A program made the position numbers and the translations under genes. A stretch of 64,000 nt of DNA from the NCBI GenBank assembly GCA_903813345.2, contig CAIIXF020000007.1, positions 14,676,714 to 14,740,713 on the forward strand, given 5' to 3'. Positions 1 to 11,711 of the stretch are shown one piece after another. The stretch's first letter is position 1. Each line of letters begins with the position of its first letter. Source of the stretch: Owenia fusiformis. Its lineage: Eukaryota; Annelida; Polychaeta; Sabellida; Oweniidae. Under the pieces are notes generated by a model. That model ran no database searches. It was not told where the DNA came from and was given only the letters and a program-made list of their open reading frames with translations.

Positions 1-1086
1 TGAAACATTGAACAAATGATATCTAATAATTATATTTCAAAAGCAAAAAGTGGCTGTCACCTACTTTATTTTTACTTTGAGCTAGAAGATATTTTGATCC
101 CGATGCTACCAACATTTTTAAAAGATCATCACATGGTATTATATTGATAGTTCAAAAAACTTAAAAACAAAGCTATCTATTTCTGTCTCAGTATCAAGTT
201 GGCCTGAAGCTTTGAAATGTCAAACACAAGGCAGAGGTTAATGTTATCAGTACTTGAAACAATGTAAATAAATACTAATCAAAGAATAATCAGCAAAATG
301 TTTCTTTTGTTAAGTTCAGCATGTTCAATATGGATATTTATGGAATTATTCTCAATTTTAAATATTTTTTATATTTCTGTTTATGAAAAATTGCAATCTG
401 TATCAGAGCCTATTATGAGATGCAAAACCCATCTAATATTGAAAAAGAGCAAGGAAATATAATATTATACCCATACCCACACACACCCTACCACTATAAA
501 ATCATTTTTAGCGGTAGTACAGATAATTTATTTCAATAATAAAAACACGGCTTATCCCGCCTCCATTGTCTTTTTAACTCCTCAAAAAATAAAACAATAG
601 ATTACAAGGCATAAACATATGAAATGTCACCACCTGCCATTTGTTACAGATGATAAACACCGGCATACAAACACCAAGCGCTGAACACCATCCACAAGTT
701 GGAGACTATAACAATATATCAACACTTTTGGTGTTGATTTCATAAAAACAGAGCAATTTAGAAGTTGTGACATATAATAACTGATGGACTATGTCATAAA
801 GAAATGTCAAAAAATTGAACAAAGTAATCCAGTAAACTGCATGAGAAGTTTCCATATCTATGAGGTGAATTAATTTACTTCCTAGATAAGCAAAGGTTTA
901 CATGTATATGAAAGTCCATTAGTTGCAACATGCTCTGATTTTGTTATTTCTATGGAGTCTTTTGCATATATGGCAAAACAATAGCCTCTGAAGATGATAA
1001 CCTATAACAAGACAATAACATGACAAATGTCACCATCTTCAAATGTTACAGACAGTGACACCAATGCTGAATGCAAGTCATAAAAT
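1..1086. other. Left-edge stretch without genes (CASD1 intron 2)
   Basis: AT-rich sequence with no supported exon. Two weakly similar blocks, about 590-690 and 980-1075, share the pattern ACAATAG... GTCACCA... TGTTACAGA and look like an old duplication. Since CASD1 exon 2 ends at 3624 and the gene runs left, this should be intronic. Confidence 0.5.
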
Positions 1087-1100
1087 TCATTGGCTACAAC

Positions 1101-2690
1101 AAAAGTTCAGGGTGTTTCATAATGATCGACCCCACCAATCACCAATCCTAGATGGCATACCTCCATGTATTATAAAAGTTCAGGGTGTTTCATAATGATC
1201 GACCCCACCAATCACCAATCCTAGATGGCATACCTCCATGTATTATAAAAGTTCAGGGTATTTCATAATGATCGACCCCACCAATTACCAATCCTAGATG
1301 GCATACCTCCATGTATTATAAAAGTTAAGGGTGTTTCATAATGATCGACCCCACCAATCACCAATCCTAGATGGCATACCTCCATGTATTATAAAAGTTC
1401 AGGGTGTTTCATAATGATCGTCCCCACCAATCACCAATCCTAGATGGCATACCTCCATGTATTATAAAAGTTCAGGGTGTTTCATAATGATCGACCCCAC
1501 CAATCATCAATCCTAGATGGCATACCTCCATGTATTATAAAAGTTCAGGGTGTTTCCTAGATGGCATACCTCCATGTATTATAAAAGTTCAGGGTGTTTC
1601 ATAATGATCGTCCCCACCAATCACCAATCCTAGATGGCATACCTCCATGTATTATAAAAGTTCAGGGTGTTTCATAATGAATGGCATACTTAATTATTAT
1701 AGATCCAACAAAATGTTCAAGGTGTTTCATGACCATCCCCCACTAATCACCAATCCTAGATGGCATACCTCCATGTATTATAGATCCCACAAAATGTTCA
1801 GGGTGTTTCATGACCATCCCCCACCAATCACCAATCCTAGATGGCATAACTCCATATATAGATCCAACAAAATGTTCAGGGTGTTTCATAATGATCGTCC
1901 CCACCAATCGCCAATACTTAATGGCATACCTCCATGTATCATAGATCCAACAAAATGTTCAGGGTGTTTCATGACCATCCCCCACCAATCGCCAATACTT
2001 AATGGCATTCCTCAATGTATTATAGATCCAACAAAATGTTCAGAGTGTTTCATAATGATCGTCCCCACCAATCGCCAATACTTAATGGCATACCTCCATG
2101 TATCATAGATCCAACAAAATGTTCAGGGTGTTTCATGACCATCCCCCACCAATCGCCAATACTTAATGGCATTCCTCAATGTATTATAGATCCAACAAAA
2201 TGTTCAGGGTGTTTCATAATGATCGTCCCCACCAATCGCCAATACTAAATGGCATACCTCCATGTATTATAGATCTAACAAATGTTCAGGGTGTTTCATA
2301 ATGATCGTCCCCACCAATCGCCAATACTAAATGGCATACCTCCATGTATTATAGATCCAACAAAATGTTCAGGGTGTTTCATGACCATCCCCTACTAATC
2401 ACCAATCCTAGATGGCATACCTCCATGTATTATAGATCCCAAAAATGTTCAGGGTGTTTCATGACCATCCCCCACCAATCACCAATCCTAGATGGCATAA
2501 CTCCATATATAGATCCAACAAAATGTTCAAGGTGTTTCATAATGATCGTCCCCACCAATCGCCAATACTTAATGGCATACCTCAATGTATTATAGATCCA
2601 ACAAAATGTTCAGGGTGTTTCATGACCATCCCATCCCCCACCAATCCTAGATGGCATACCTCAATGCATTCAATATCATATAAAAAAGCT
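1101..2690. repeat. 73-83-bp minisatellite with transposon-end sequence (about 20 units)
   Basis: Units start near 1101, 1174, 1247 and so on (73-bp spacing). Each has CAGGGTGTTTCATAATGATC, then CCCCACCAATC, CCAATCCTAGATGGCATACC and CTCCATGTATTAT. From about 1690 a longer 81-83-bp variant takes over (ATAGATCCAACAAAATG inserted; ATGACCATCC alternating with ATAATGATCG). Variants alternate in a higher-order pattern between 1850 and 2680. The open frames across it are a by-product of the repeat. Confidence 0.95.
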
Positions 2691-2984
2691 TGTTAAATTC
2701 TGGACTTACTGAAGCATCTTTAATTTAGCTTAGCCAGCTCCTACAACTTGCTACATATGACAAAAAAAATGTACCCATTTGATATATGGCATACAATCAA
2801 ATAGCCATATTTTCTAAAAAAAAAATAACTGTACACACTGTAAAATCAATGACAACCAAGGCTCAGAACAAGTTAGTATCTATAGTAATGTACCTATTTG
2901 GTGGATTCTGAGAATATGTATAAGTCAAAAATTCAATAAACTTTCATTATGATATATAGAATATGGGGGCATGTGATCTAGGAT

Positions 2985-3026
2985 TGGCTGTGGTGATGGG
3001 TGACTGTCATTTTATGATACACCCTG
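2985..3026 (-). repeat. Inverted single unit facing the 73-bp array (possible right transposon end)
   Basis: Read on the minus strand, this gives CAGGGTGTATCATAAAATGA, then CCATCACCACAGCCAATCC and TAGATCACATG. It is the same order of motifs as the tandem unit but in opposite orientation and only once. The array and this unit may be the two ends of one element of about 1.9 kb, with the left end amplified. Confidence 0.6.
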
Positions 3027-3623
3027 AAGTAGCATAAATATCACAGTTTTGATATTGCATATATATCTCCCTAGTGGGAGAAGTGATGGTGAAGTCTTTT
3101 CTTGATAAAACAGAGTGCGTTATTCTAATTAACTCTGGACTTTGCCCCCTATGATTCAATTCTCTATGATACATAAAAAAATTGACCATATTGTGACTAA
3201 GTGGTTAAAATAGACATTTTTTATTAATTCATTAAGAATAACCTGGATTTGATAACATGTATTTAAAATTGAGATGCAGCTGTTTTATTTCAAAAGATTC
3301 TGAAATAGATTAGCTCAACTGAATTCAATCAACTTGAAGTAATTGAATCACAGTGCTAACAGTCACATTAAAACAAACTGACAATTATAACAAAATGACA
3401 TTGTTGGGCATTATTTTTTTAATTTTGGGCCCAATTTTAAAGAAACTTATCCAAAAATTTCAAAATTGAAGTCCGATTTTTTTTAACGTGCATCACCTCA
3501 CATTTTTGGGCCCCTCCCTTTTAATTTCCAGGACTACCCCTGAGTAGGGCACCTATATCATTTTCAGACAATGAACCCTTTAGGACTTGAATTAAAGTGA
3601 AAAATATAAGCTACAATTCTTAC
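3027..3623. other. CASD1 intron 2, right portion
   Basis: No exon seen. 3405-3545 is low-complexity AT/GGGCCC-rich sequence resembling 8160-8340, probably the remains of a repeat. Confidence 0.4.
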
Positions 3624-6378
3624 CTTTTTGTATATTTGTGCATCATGCACCCATATGGTTGCCATGCATTATATCCCTGGAACCTTCCATCACTTAGCAA
3701 CCACTTACATGAATCACTTCCTGCAATATATAATGAACAAGTATAATTTATGGTGTGGTTTCACAAGTGAAGTTTTCAGGACACCCATACTACCATATCC
3801 AGGTTTGTTTTCTTTAATGTGTTTCATTCTCATTATTTTCAAGAAATCCATCAACATTTTAGTCTAGAAAAATACCGTCTGCTGCATCAATTTTGACAGT
3901 TTCCCTACAGAAAGATAGTTGTACAAATTGACTGTTTCTACACCGAACAAAAACATTTTTCCGTTAGTATTAGAGTGGGAGATATAAAGCGGGAGATATA
4001 TATTATGTCATGTAAAAGGTCCCAAGTGCACAGCAAGAAGCCTGCACTACTGGTAAAGAGGAGAGATGTCAACGCGGTAGCCTGACAGTCGCCCCAGGGT
4101 ATTTCAACATAAAGGGACTTCCTAGGGGAGTACAGGGGCCAACCAGGAAGGTTCCTTTCAATTTTAAAATGAGTAGTAAACCATAGATTGTTAAATGTAA
4201 GGTTTTAAATCATATTCTATTCAAATTCTATCACTGTTAAATTATATATCTGCTTTATATGGGCTTATTAGCCTTTTGCAGATTATTGACATAGACATAG
4301 ACAAAAGTTCAGTCAGGTTTAATAAAGACCATAAAATAAATTTGGGAGTCATTTTACCTTTCCCGGGCTATTAGTGCAACGTTTGGCCTAATGTCTTCTT
4401 CGCCATACCTTTTTTCTTAAAATATAAGCACTTGATGAATACCACCAATCAGACTTGCAAACACACTTTGAAATAAGCATTTTGTTTTTTGAAACATTTC
4501 TGAATCTCCGCCATTAAGATTCTTACTGCAGATTAGATAACACCGCATGTCAGCATGTTTACAGTATAACCGCGGTTGTCTGATATGTACCGTATGCATG
4601 GCATAGGATATGACTGCCGACGACGGTCTATTACCGGCGGCTCTTGCAGTTAGCCTGGCCCACTGACGAAAAAAAGTTTAAAAAAAATCTAAGACTAAAA
4701 CACCTCAAATCTACCCATATTCAAAGTCTTCTTGATACGCGCATGGTATATACCGAACAGAATGTTGGATAGAACATTAGGTGAAAACAGGGCTCAGTTT
4801 CCAATGATAATATCACCGGAAAATCATTAAAAGGTACGTTTAAATTTTTTCTGTAGATGTTGATGGTTTCAGTAGAAGATTCCCGGGGATTTAGAATGAT
4901 TAGAGTAGATTTCATGGCCTGATTTTGTCGGTACAACTTGAAAAATAAGATTTACCTGAAGATTAGGAGTCTTACTTACCCTCTAGAGGTTAGAACACAC
5001 ATTTTAATGAAACTCTATCACCTTTGTTGCGTCAACTATAGAGCATTAAGCACAATATCCAAGAGGTAAATTATGGATCGTGAAAATGAATGATTTCCTA
5101 GTAAGTTCTGGAAGTTTCAATACGATAAATTACCGAACATTTGTGAAAATTGAATCTTTGTTCATTGATTTTATGATTTACACTTGCGTGTATTCGTCTA
5201 AACTTTGCACAAACAGGGCCTAGAATATTAATAGACTAATACAGCAGACGATCCATTCATATTTTCCGCGCAGCATTTCATTCAGACCAATATTTCAACT
5301 GTAGATCATGCACTTTTTCTATTTTCAAATATTTTAATTATTTTTACATCAGACATGGTTGGATGATATGTCACAAAATCAAAGTTCAAGGTCGATACAG
5401 TATTTCTTGATAGAGGCAAAGCCGTCCCGGAAGTAAACACGAGGAAAATGGAAAAGTCCAAAAAGCATTAACACAAATTTCAATCAAGTACCGTGCTTAT
5501 GCTTCATCATGAACAAAACATAGCTGATATGGTTTCATTAAAATGTGTGTTCTAACCGCTAAAGGGTTTAAGTAAGACTCCTAATTTTCAGATAAATCTT
5601 ATTTTTCAAGTTCTACCGACGAAGTCAGGCCATGAAATCTACTCTAGTGATTGCGATTATTGGCAGAAATTAGGTATGTTCGGGGGTTTTCTTTGAAGCT
5701 AATGAAAATAGATTTTGGCCTTGATGAAATATCCCAACTTCGATATATTTTGACACCAGGGGCGGTGAATTCGTACTATCCGCGATCCGATCCGGATAAA
5801 TTTCGTCATGGTAATGATGCATTGTGAGATTAATCCAAGAATTAATCCGAAAATCTGTGAATTTGTACGATCCTGGGATTAATCTCAGGATAAATCTCAA
5901 TCCACCTCTTGAGGTGGATTACTTTTTGGATAAATTTTATCCGAATTCCAATGCAAATTGGATAAATCTTGGGGATTCCACCTCATAATCCTCGGATCGT
6001 ACGAATTCACCAAAAAATATTAATTTGGATTAGTAAAAATAAAGATTTATCCCAAAAGATAAAATTTATCCGGATTGGATTGGGTATCCTACGAATTCAC
6101 GGCCCCAGGTCCATGCTAGTTGGAAACGTCTTAGCACTACTCAACCTAAAAAAAAATCTTTTTTCAACTTCACTTGAAATTGAAAAATTGTCTGAAAATT
6201 ATTCGCCAATTTTCGAGTCAAAATACCAAGTTCACTCACCGTATCTTATGTTGATAGATCCATGATAGATAGTAAATCCAATAATAAGAAAGAATGCACC
6301 AATTTTAGCATTTTCAATGTTTATATAGGTTGTTATTTCATGAGTTGGACTTTCTTTTAATTTTTGGTCTGCCATCAT
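3624..6378 (-). CDS. CASD1: CASD1-like sialate O-acetyltransferase, first two coding exons (gene continues past the left edge)
   Basis: Exon 1 is 6378-6240: ATG ATG start at 6378/6375, 46 codons plus one base, then donor GTGAGT. Exon 2 is 3720-3624: acceptor TATATTGCAG, donor GTAAG, phase consistent with exon 1. The N-terminus has one hydrophobic segment (AFFLIIGFTIYHGSI, residues 29-43). It is followed by luminal SDSCKWLLSDGRF and NAWQPYGCMMHKY, which match the conserved start of CASD1 (NDSC..LLSSGRF, ..WQP..CMMHKY) as I remember it. Known for the family: a Golgi multi-pass enzyme that 9-O-acetylates sialic acid; N-terminal SGNH-type luminal domain, C-terminal membrane domain. The catalytic GDSR-type motif should be in exon 3, which I could not find in 1-3623, so it probably lies outside. 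The short exons and correct phase argue for a live gene. The first Met is chosen as the most upstream; the second is equally possible. Confidence 0.85.
4901..5647. mobile_element. Foldback element in CASD1 intron 1
   Basis: Inverted arms of about 113-117 bp, 4901-5013 and 5531-5647. Shared motifs: GAGTAGATTTCATGGCCTGA at the outer end, then AGTCTTACTTA, then GTTAGAACACACATTTTAATG at the inner end, with scattered mismatches. The 517-bp centre has no ORF of note. Confidence 0.8.
5759..6107. mobile_element. MITE with TIR GGGGCSGTGAATTCGTA, beside CASD1 exon 1
   Basis: Left end GGGGCGGTGAATTCGTA (5759) mirrors right end TACGAATTCACGGCCCC (to 6107); similarity continues through TCCGGATAAATTT. The interior is itself palindromic, rich in GGATAAAT and with CCACCTCTTGAGGTGG at its centre. 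It lies 133 bp from the CASD1 exon 1 donor. Confidence 0.75.
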
Positions 6379-6490
6379 TCACATCTCGAGGGTTCTCGTC
6401 TTAAATGTTGCAGTAAAATAACGAACGGTTTCAAAATGCGTACGTTAGGCTCAGTGTTCGTTGATTGATTTAGTTTTGTACTTGTGACGC
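6379..6490 (-). promoter_or_regulatory. Presumed CASD1 5' UTR and core promoter
   Basis: Sequence immediately upstream of the CASD1 start. It contains CpG-bearing stretches (AACGAACGG, GCGTACG) unusual for the AT-rich surroundings. No TATA box or initiator is certain; inferred from position only. Confidence 0.3.
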
Positions 6491-6580
6491 ACGGATAGTG
6501 GGAAGTCCTCCATATATTACTTATATTATACACCAGGTGTATATATATACCTCCTAGATGGAGGACTTCCCACTATCCGT
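6491..6580. repeat. Perfect 23-bp inverted repeat (hairpin)
   Basis: ACGGATAGTGGGAAGTCCTC plus CAT at 6491-6513 is the exact reverse complement of 6558-6580. The 44-bp loop has a smaller palindrome (ATACACCAGGTGTAT). It lies about 115 bp upstream of the CASD1 ATG; likely a young MITE remnant. Confidence 0.85.
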
Positions 6581-6654
6581 GTTATGACGTCCAATGCCCA
6601 TCTAACTGAATATTAACAGTGCTGATATCCATACATGAAAAAACCTTCATAATA

Positions 6655-6820
6655 CAGGCCCGTAGCCAGAATTTTCCAAGGGGAGGTTCGTTTTTCTAAA
6701 AAATTCAAGGGGGGGTTCACTTTGGCAAATATGGCCAAAAATCACTCAAAAATTAGAAAACTGCATGATTTTGAAAGAAATTTTGGCCAGGGGGGGGGGG
6801 GGGTTCGTCCGAACCTGTAA
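6655..6820. mobile_element. Truncated CAGGCCCGTAGCCAG-family MITE
   Basis: Starts with CAGGCCCGTAGCCAG and shares AAGGGG..GGTTCG and GCATGATTTTGAAAGAA..TTGGC with the complete copy at 13384-13585. The right TIR is missing after GGGTTCGTCCGAACCTG. Contains a poly-G run near 6788-6802. Confidence 0.7.
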
Positions 6821-6874
6821 TATAAACAAAATATCAAACTAAATGTTTCTCAATTAGTGTAAGCTATAATTTTG

Positions 6875-7286
6875 CTTAAGGTTCATCTGGAAAGTAACAT
6901 TTTGGTAAAAAATTGCTATACCTGCACATGTAATTTTCTGGTACAAAATTAAGTATGAAGGCATGTGTGTATTTCCTTGCTTTTTTCAGGAAAGTATCAT
7001 TACACTGTCTACTTTTAGTAAACCTGGAAACAGGTCAATGGTAGCTCCTGTGTTGTCTGGAAACATTGAAAGAAAATTTGGAAAAATAGAAAGTGTGAAA
7101 TATCAGAATTTCCTGGAGTTCCCATTGAACTCCTACTAGATATTCTTAAAGAAGACAATGTAATGATACTTTCCTGAAAAAAGCAAGGCAATTGACACAT
7201 GTCTTCATACTTTATTTTGTACCAGAAAATAACATGTGCAGGTATAGCAATTTTTTACCAAAATGTTACTTTCCAGCTGTACCTAA
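6875..7286. mobile_element. Foldback MITE with ~140-bp arms
   Basis: Left arm from TTAAGGTTCATCTGGAAAG (6875); right arm ends CTTTCCAGCTGTACCTAA (7286). The arms share TAACATTTTGGTAAAAAATT, GCTATACCTGCACATGT and CTTGCTTTTTTCAGGAAAGT. The centre of about 100 bp is unique. Confidence 0.85.
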
Positions 7287-7332
7287 CTCCTGTTTAGCCA
7301 GGATGAGGCAGATGAAGCACTTATAATAGACT

Positions 7333-7751
7333 AGATGCGAGTAGAAATAATCTTGATTCACGTCATTAGATATTCAAAATTCAGTCAAAGTGATGTCATA
7401 TTTGAACTCTACATGTAAAAGTACATCTAGAAATATGGTTTCGAAAATTGTTGATCAACTTTGAAAATTTAATTTTTTTGAGAATGTGACTTCTAGTTCG
7501 GGTTGATTCCCCATAGACCCCATGTTACAAAATAACAAAAAGTGAGATATCTTTTCTTGTATTTGACAAATATCATTTTCTTTTACTGGACATATTTTAA
7601 TTTGCATAACTATTGGATACACAAGGGTTATATGAAAATTGAACCACTAAAATAGATGTAATTTAAGAGGGAACTTTCTCCTATACCCGCCATGCTATCT
7701 GACCCGAGCGAGCCACCTGGTGGTCAAACTGGTAACTACCTACTCGCATCT
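7333..7751. mobile_element. MITE with 12-bp TIR AGATGCGAGTAG, copy 1
   Basis: Begins AGATGCGAGTAG (7333-7344) and ends CTACTCGCATCT (7740-7751). Interior shared with copy 2 at 9492-9916 in the same orientation, including GGTTGATTCCCCATAGACCC and GAGCCACCTGGTGG. Confidence 0.85.
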
Positions 7752-8084
7752 GCGTTATTGCGTCATTGCTTTCTAACATCCTTTGAGAAATATTTCTCTA
7801 TTGACCCCCCTCTATTACAATGAGCCACAATGAAGTTGTAATTCAATATTGTATAACTTTTATTGATTTTGGAATCTGAATGATAGGAGTGTTTCTACCC
7901 GGGGGGCCAATGCCTTGATGCTACATGTATGGCCACATAACTGTAGGGAATTTATTTCTACTGTTTCAGATTTCATGGGAGGTTGATCTAAACATTTTAT
8001 AGTTATCGGATCCTACGACCCCCACTAAAGTGTTCATAGGATTCGATAAATTTTGTGGTACTGTCGAGGGTTGGTTCACAGGGG

Positions 8085-8343
8085 CGGATCTGGGAACCAA
8101 CAAGGGGGGCAAAATTTCAGGTCTGAGAAAAAACATCCTTGCTTGTGCAGAAAAATGTTGGGCCCCTACAAACCAAAAAGTTGGCCCAAGAGGCCAATTT
8201 CTTCAAAATTTGGCCTAAAATTAAAAACAAGGCCTTAATAGGCCCAGTAATGACCAAATAGGCCCACCTTTTGGGGCCTTAAAGCCTTTTTTGGCTCAAA
8301 AATTTTTTTGGGCACACTTTTTTTTTCTGGGCCCACCCAAGGG
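8085..8343. other. Degenerate G/C-homopolymer-rich repeat remnant
   Basis: Stretch with GGGGGGCAAAATTTC and many GGCCC(A/T) runs, no TIR found. It directly abuts the next MITE and resembles the diverged tract near 3420-3540. Confidence 0.35.
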
Positions 8344-8882
8344 CAGGCCTGTCAACTGTCCCGCAATTTGCGTATTTGTCACGCATTTGCTGAAAAATTT
8401 GAAGTCACGCCAGTTATTTTTGCGTGACAGAAAATGTCACGCAAATACGCATTTTACCTGGTAATTGTCACGCAAAAATATTTCTGTAGAAAAATTTCTA
8501 AAATAGATCGTCTACACAGCAAAAATACGAACGCCGGAAAAAAAATGTACGCATTTCGTTCGGACTTTTCACGCGAATTACGTATATGTCACGCATTCCG
8601 TTCGAAATTTTGTATATGTCACGCATTCCGTTCGAAATTTTTCGTACCTACCCCCCCCCCCCCCCCCCCCCCCCCCCGTTGACGGATGTTTGAAACGCGA
8701 GCGTAGCGAGCGCGAAAAATTTGAGGTGTTCAAAATTTGGCAAGATGTCCTAAAATTTAAACCAAGGTGTTCAAAATTTGGATCAAGGTGTTCAGATTTG
8801 GACCAAGGTGTCCACATTTTGAGGGGAGGTGTTCAACATTTCCAAGTCACTCATGTTAGGTGTTCCCAAGTTGACAGGCCTG
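8344..8882. mobile_element. MITE with TIR CAGGCCTGTCAACT, copy 1 (539 bp)
   Basis: Left CAGGCCTGTCAACT (8344-8357), right AGTTGACAGGCCTG (8869-8882). The left half has GTCACGC repeats in both orientations; the right half has GGTGTTCAAAATTTGG repeats. It contains a long poly-C tract at about 8651-8677 followed by GTTGACGGATG. Second copy at 34729-35171. Confidence 0.85.
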
Positions 8883-9491
8883 CAAGGGGAGGGGGGTTAA
8901 GGGGTTAATCAAGGATAGAACAATACCTCATTATTCATTTAACCTGAGACCATTATTTTTTATGTTAGTCTCAGATTTAACTAGGGATGCAATTGCATTG
9001 AAAACCATTGATCTTTCTGTGAGGGTATATTTTAGTTGGTTTAAGTGTTGGCATATTGTTTGAGGGTATTTCAAGACTAATTTACTGCACTTTCTATGGG
9101 GTATGGTATTTTATGCATTTTTTCATTAAAATGTTTTGGACTGAAAGTGAATGTCAAAAATACATGTACACCCAATGCATGCACCTTCTTTTGAAACTTG
9201 TTTAAGTTATTCAACTAATAAAAACAAAAATATTAAAGGTTTCAAATTTTATTTCTGAAATCACGGTATACAGTACATATGCCTTATTTATAAAAGTATA
9301 TACTGGTAATAAGAATGAGATTCTAAGTTGGAAACCCAAAGCCTAAATAGGCACAAATAGCACTAGTGTTCAGTTGTATTGTGTAATAAACTCTAGCGTA
9401 GCCAGGATGAGGCAGACAAGTCGCTTTTTAACATACTTTGAGAAATATTCCTCTATCAATGTAGTTGTCATCAATTTTCATCCAATAGACT

Positions 9492-9916
9492 AGATGCGAG
9501 TAGAAATAATTTTGATTTACATCATCAAATGTTCAACTTTCAGTCAAAGTGATGTCATATTTGAAATCTACATGTAAAAAGACATCTAGAAATATGGTTT
9601 CGAAAATTGTTTCTCAACTTTGAAAATTCAATTTCTTTTGAAAATGTGACTTGTAGTCCGGGTTGATTCCCCATAGACCCCATGTTACAAAATCACAAAA
9701 AGTGAAATATCTTTTCTTATAACGGACAGATAATATTTTCTTTTACTGGACATATTTTGATTTGCATAACTATTAGATACATAAAGGGTTATCTAAAAAT
9801 TGAACCACTAAAACAGATGTAATTCAAGTAAAAGGGAACTTTCTACTATACCCGCCATGGTATCTGACCCGAACGAGCCACCTGGTGGTAAAACTGATAA
9901 CTACCTACTCGCATCT
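9492..9916. mobile_element. MITE with TIR AGATGCGAGTAG, copy 2
   Basis: Begins AGATGCGAGTAG (9492) and ends CTACTCGCATCT (9905-9916). Nearly full-length direct repeat of 7333-7751. Flanks also resemble each other (AGCCAGGATGAGGCAGA on the left of both), so the unit duplicated may be larger than the element. Confidence 0.85.
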
Positions 9917-10369
9917 GCGTTATTGTCTAATTGTGCATAATCTCATAACATAAGGGTTATCTTTATGTTCTTTGATTGCCATCATCGAACTAAGTTCATA
10001 TTTTTATGGTATTTTACCATGCTTAAGGTTCATATTTTTGACTGAGTTAAAATACCAGCCATTTTCGAAATTTGTCGCCTCGTCGCCTTTTTCTTCCTGG
10101 CTACGTCAATGATAAACAGCACATTATTTTGACATATACAAATAGGTTTTTGAAGTACTGTTTACAAATGAAGATCTATAACCTTTCTATCAATCAGCTT
10201 TCTTAGCTTTCAATTCTTTGGTGCAATGAGTGTCAACTGTCAACAATTACATACACATGTAGGCTCTTATCGTTATACAGTTATGCCTGACTGTCATCCA
10301 CTGACATCATTCATAAAAATTGAATGTCATCAATATGTACATGCTAAGAACCATGAAGCACTGAATATT

Positions 10370-11705
10370 ATCAATACAGAGGCGCTGATGAGTACTGAAT
10401 GTCATCATACATAGGCATTCATAAGTACTGAATGTCATTAATACATAGGCATTCATAAGTAATGAATGGCATCAATATATAGGCATCCATAAGGACTGAA
10501 TGGCATCAATACATAGGGATTCATAAGTAATGTGTGTCATCAATACATAGGCATTCATAAGTACTGAATGGCATCAATACATAGGCATTCATAAGTACTG
10601 AGTGTCATCAATAAATAGGCATTCATAGGTACTGAATGGCATCAATACATAGGGATTAAGTACTGTGTGTCATCAATACATAGGCATTCATAAGTACTGA
10701 ATGGCATCAATACATAGGTATTCATAAGAACTGAAAGGCATCAATACATAGGCATTCATAATCATAAGTACTAAATGTCATCAATACATAGGCATTCATA
10801 AGTACTGTGTGTCATCAATACATAGGAACTCATAAGGACTGAATGGCATCAATACATAGGCATTCATAAGTACTGCGTGTCATCAATACATAGGCATTCA
10901 TAAGTACTGAATGGCATCAATACATAGACATTCATAAGTACTGAATGTCATCAATACATAGGTATTCATAAGTACTGCGTGTCATCAATACATAGGCATT
11001 CATAAGTTCTGAATGGCATCAATACATAGGCATTCATAAGTACTGAATGGCATCAATACAAAGGCATTCATAAGAACTAAATGTCATCAATACATAGGCA
11101 TTCATAAGTACTGAATGGCATCAATACATAGGCATCCATAAGTACTGAATGGCATCAATACATAGGGATTCATAGGTACTGCGTGTCATCAATACATAGG
11201 GAGCTGATTCTGGCGATGCATCAATGTCTGAAACAAAACATCGATGTTTTTAAAAAAAAATTAATTTGCTAAAAATCACCCTTTCTTATCTTATTTTGAC
11301 GCAAATCGCTTACCTTTCTCATGTCTTATTTCATTTTCCAATGTTTTCTGATATTCTTTCGCTTTAAAACTGTTTTAGCTAGTTGAAATGAACCATTAAT
11401 CTAAAAAAATTACTTTACTTTCATTTCACCCTTACTAGAAGTCCCCGGATGTTCGGTATTTTAGTGCATTAGCGTTCAGTATTTCAGTGCACTTTTCTCG
11501 GACTTTTTCTCGATGTACATCGCGATGTGCATCGATGTTTACTACTGAAAATTGCTGATGCATCGATGTACGATTATGGCACATCGCGACAACACTAATC
11601 AATACATAGGGATTCATGAGTCCTGAATGTCATCAATATATAGGCATTCATAAGTACTGAATGTCATCAATACATAGGCATTCATAAGTTCTGAATGTCC
11701 TGACA
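10370..11705. repeat. 34-bp minisatellite abutting the LANCL stop codon
   Basis: Consensus GAATG(T/G)CATCAATACATAGG then CATTCATAAGTACT, about 25 units in 10370-11201 and about three more in 11598-11705. The two blocks are separated by a 396-bp insertion. The last unit ends within a few bases of the LANCL TGA (11712-11714, minus strand), so the LANCL 3' UTR is probably this repeat read backwards. Confidence 0.95.
11202..11597. mobile_element. Insertion inside the 34-bp minisatellite
   Basis: Unrelated 396-bp sequence interrupting the array. It is rich in GATGCATCAATG / CATCGATG / ACATCGCGA motifs near both ends in partly inverted form, with an AT-rich middle. Likely a MITE; exact ends cannot be fixed because the flanks are repetitive. 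Confidence 0.55.
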
Positions 11706-11711
11706 TCAAAG

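Noticed and set aside
1647-2696. Several ORFs rich in Cys, His and Pro
   Set aside because: By-products of the 73/82-bp minisatellite; they shift frame at unit-length changes and have no start or splice support.
8434-8908. Overlapping ORFs on both strands around a poly-C tract
   Set aside because: They lie wholly within a MITE with CAGGCCTGTCAACT ends.
10370-11705. Regular short repeats resembling a CRISPR array
   Set aside because: Units are contiguous with no unique spacers and the genome is animal; it is a minisatellite.
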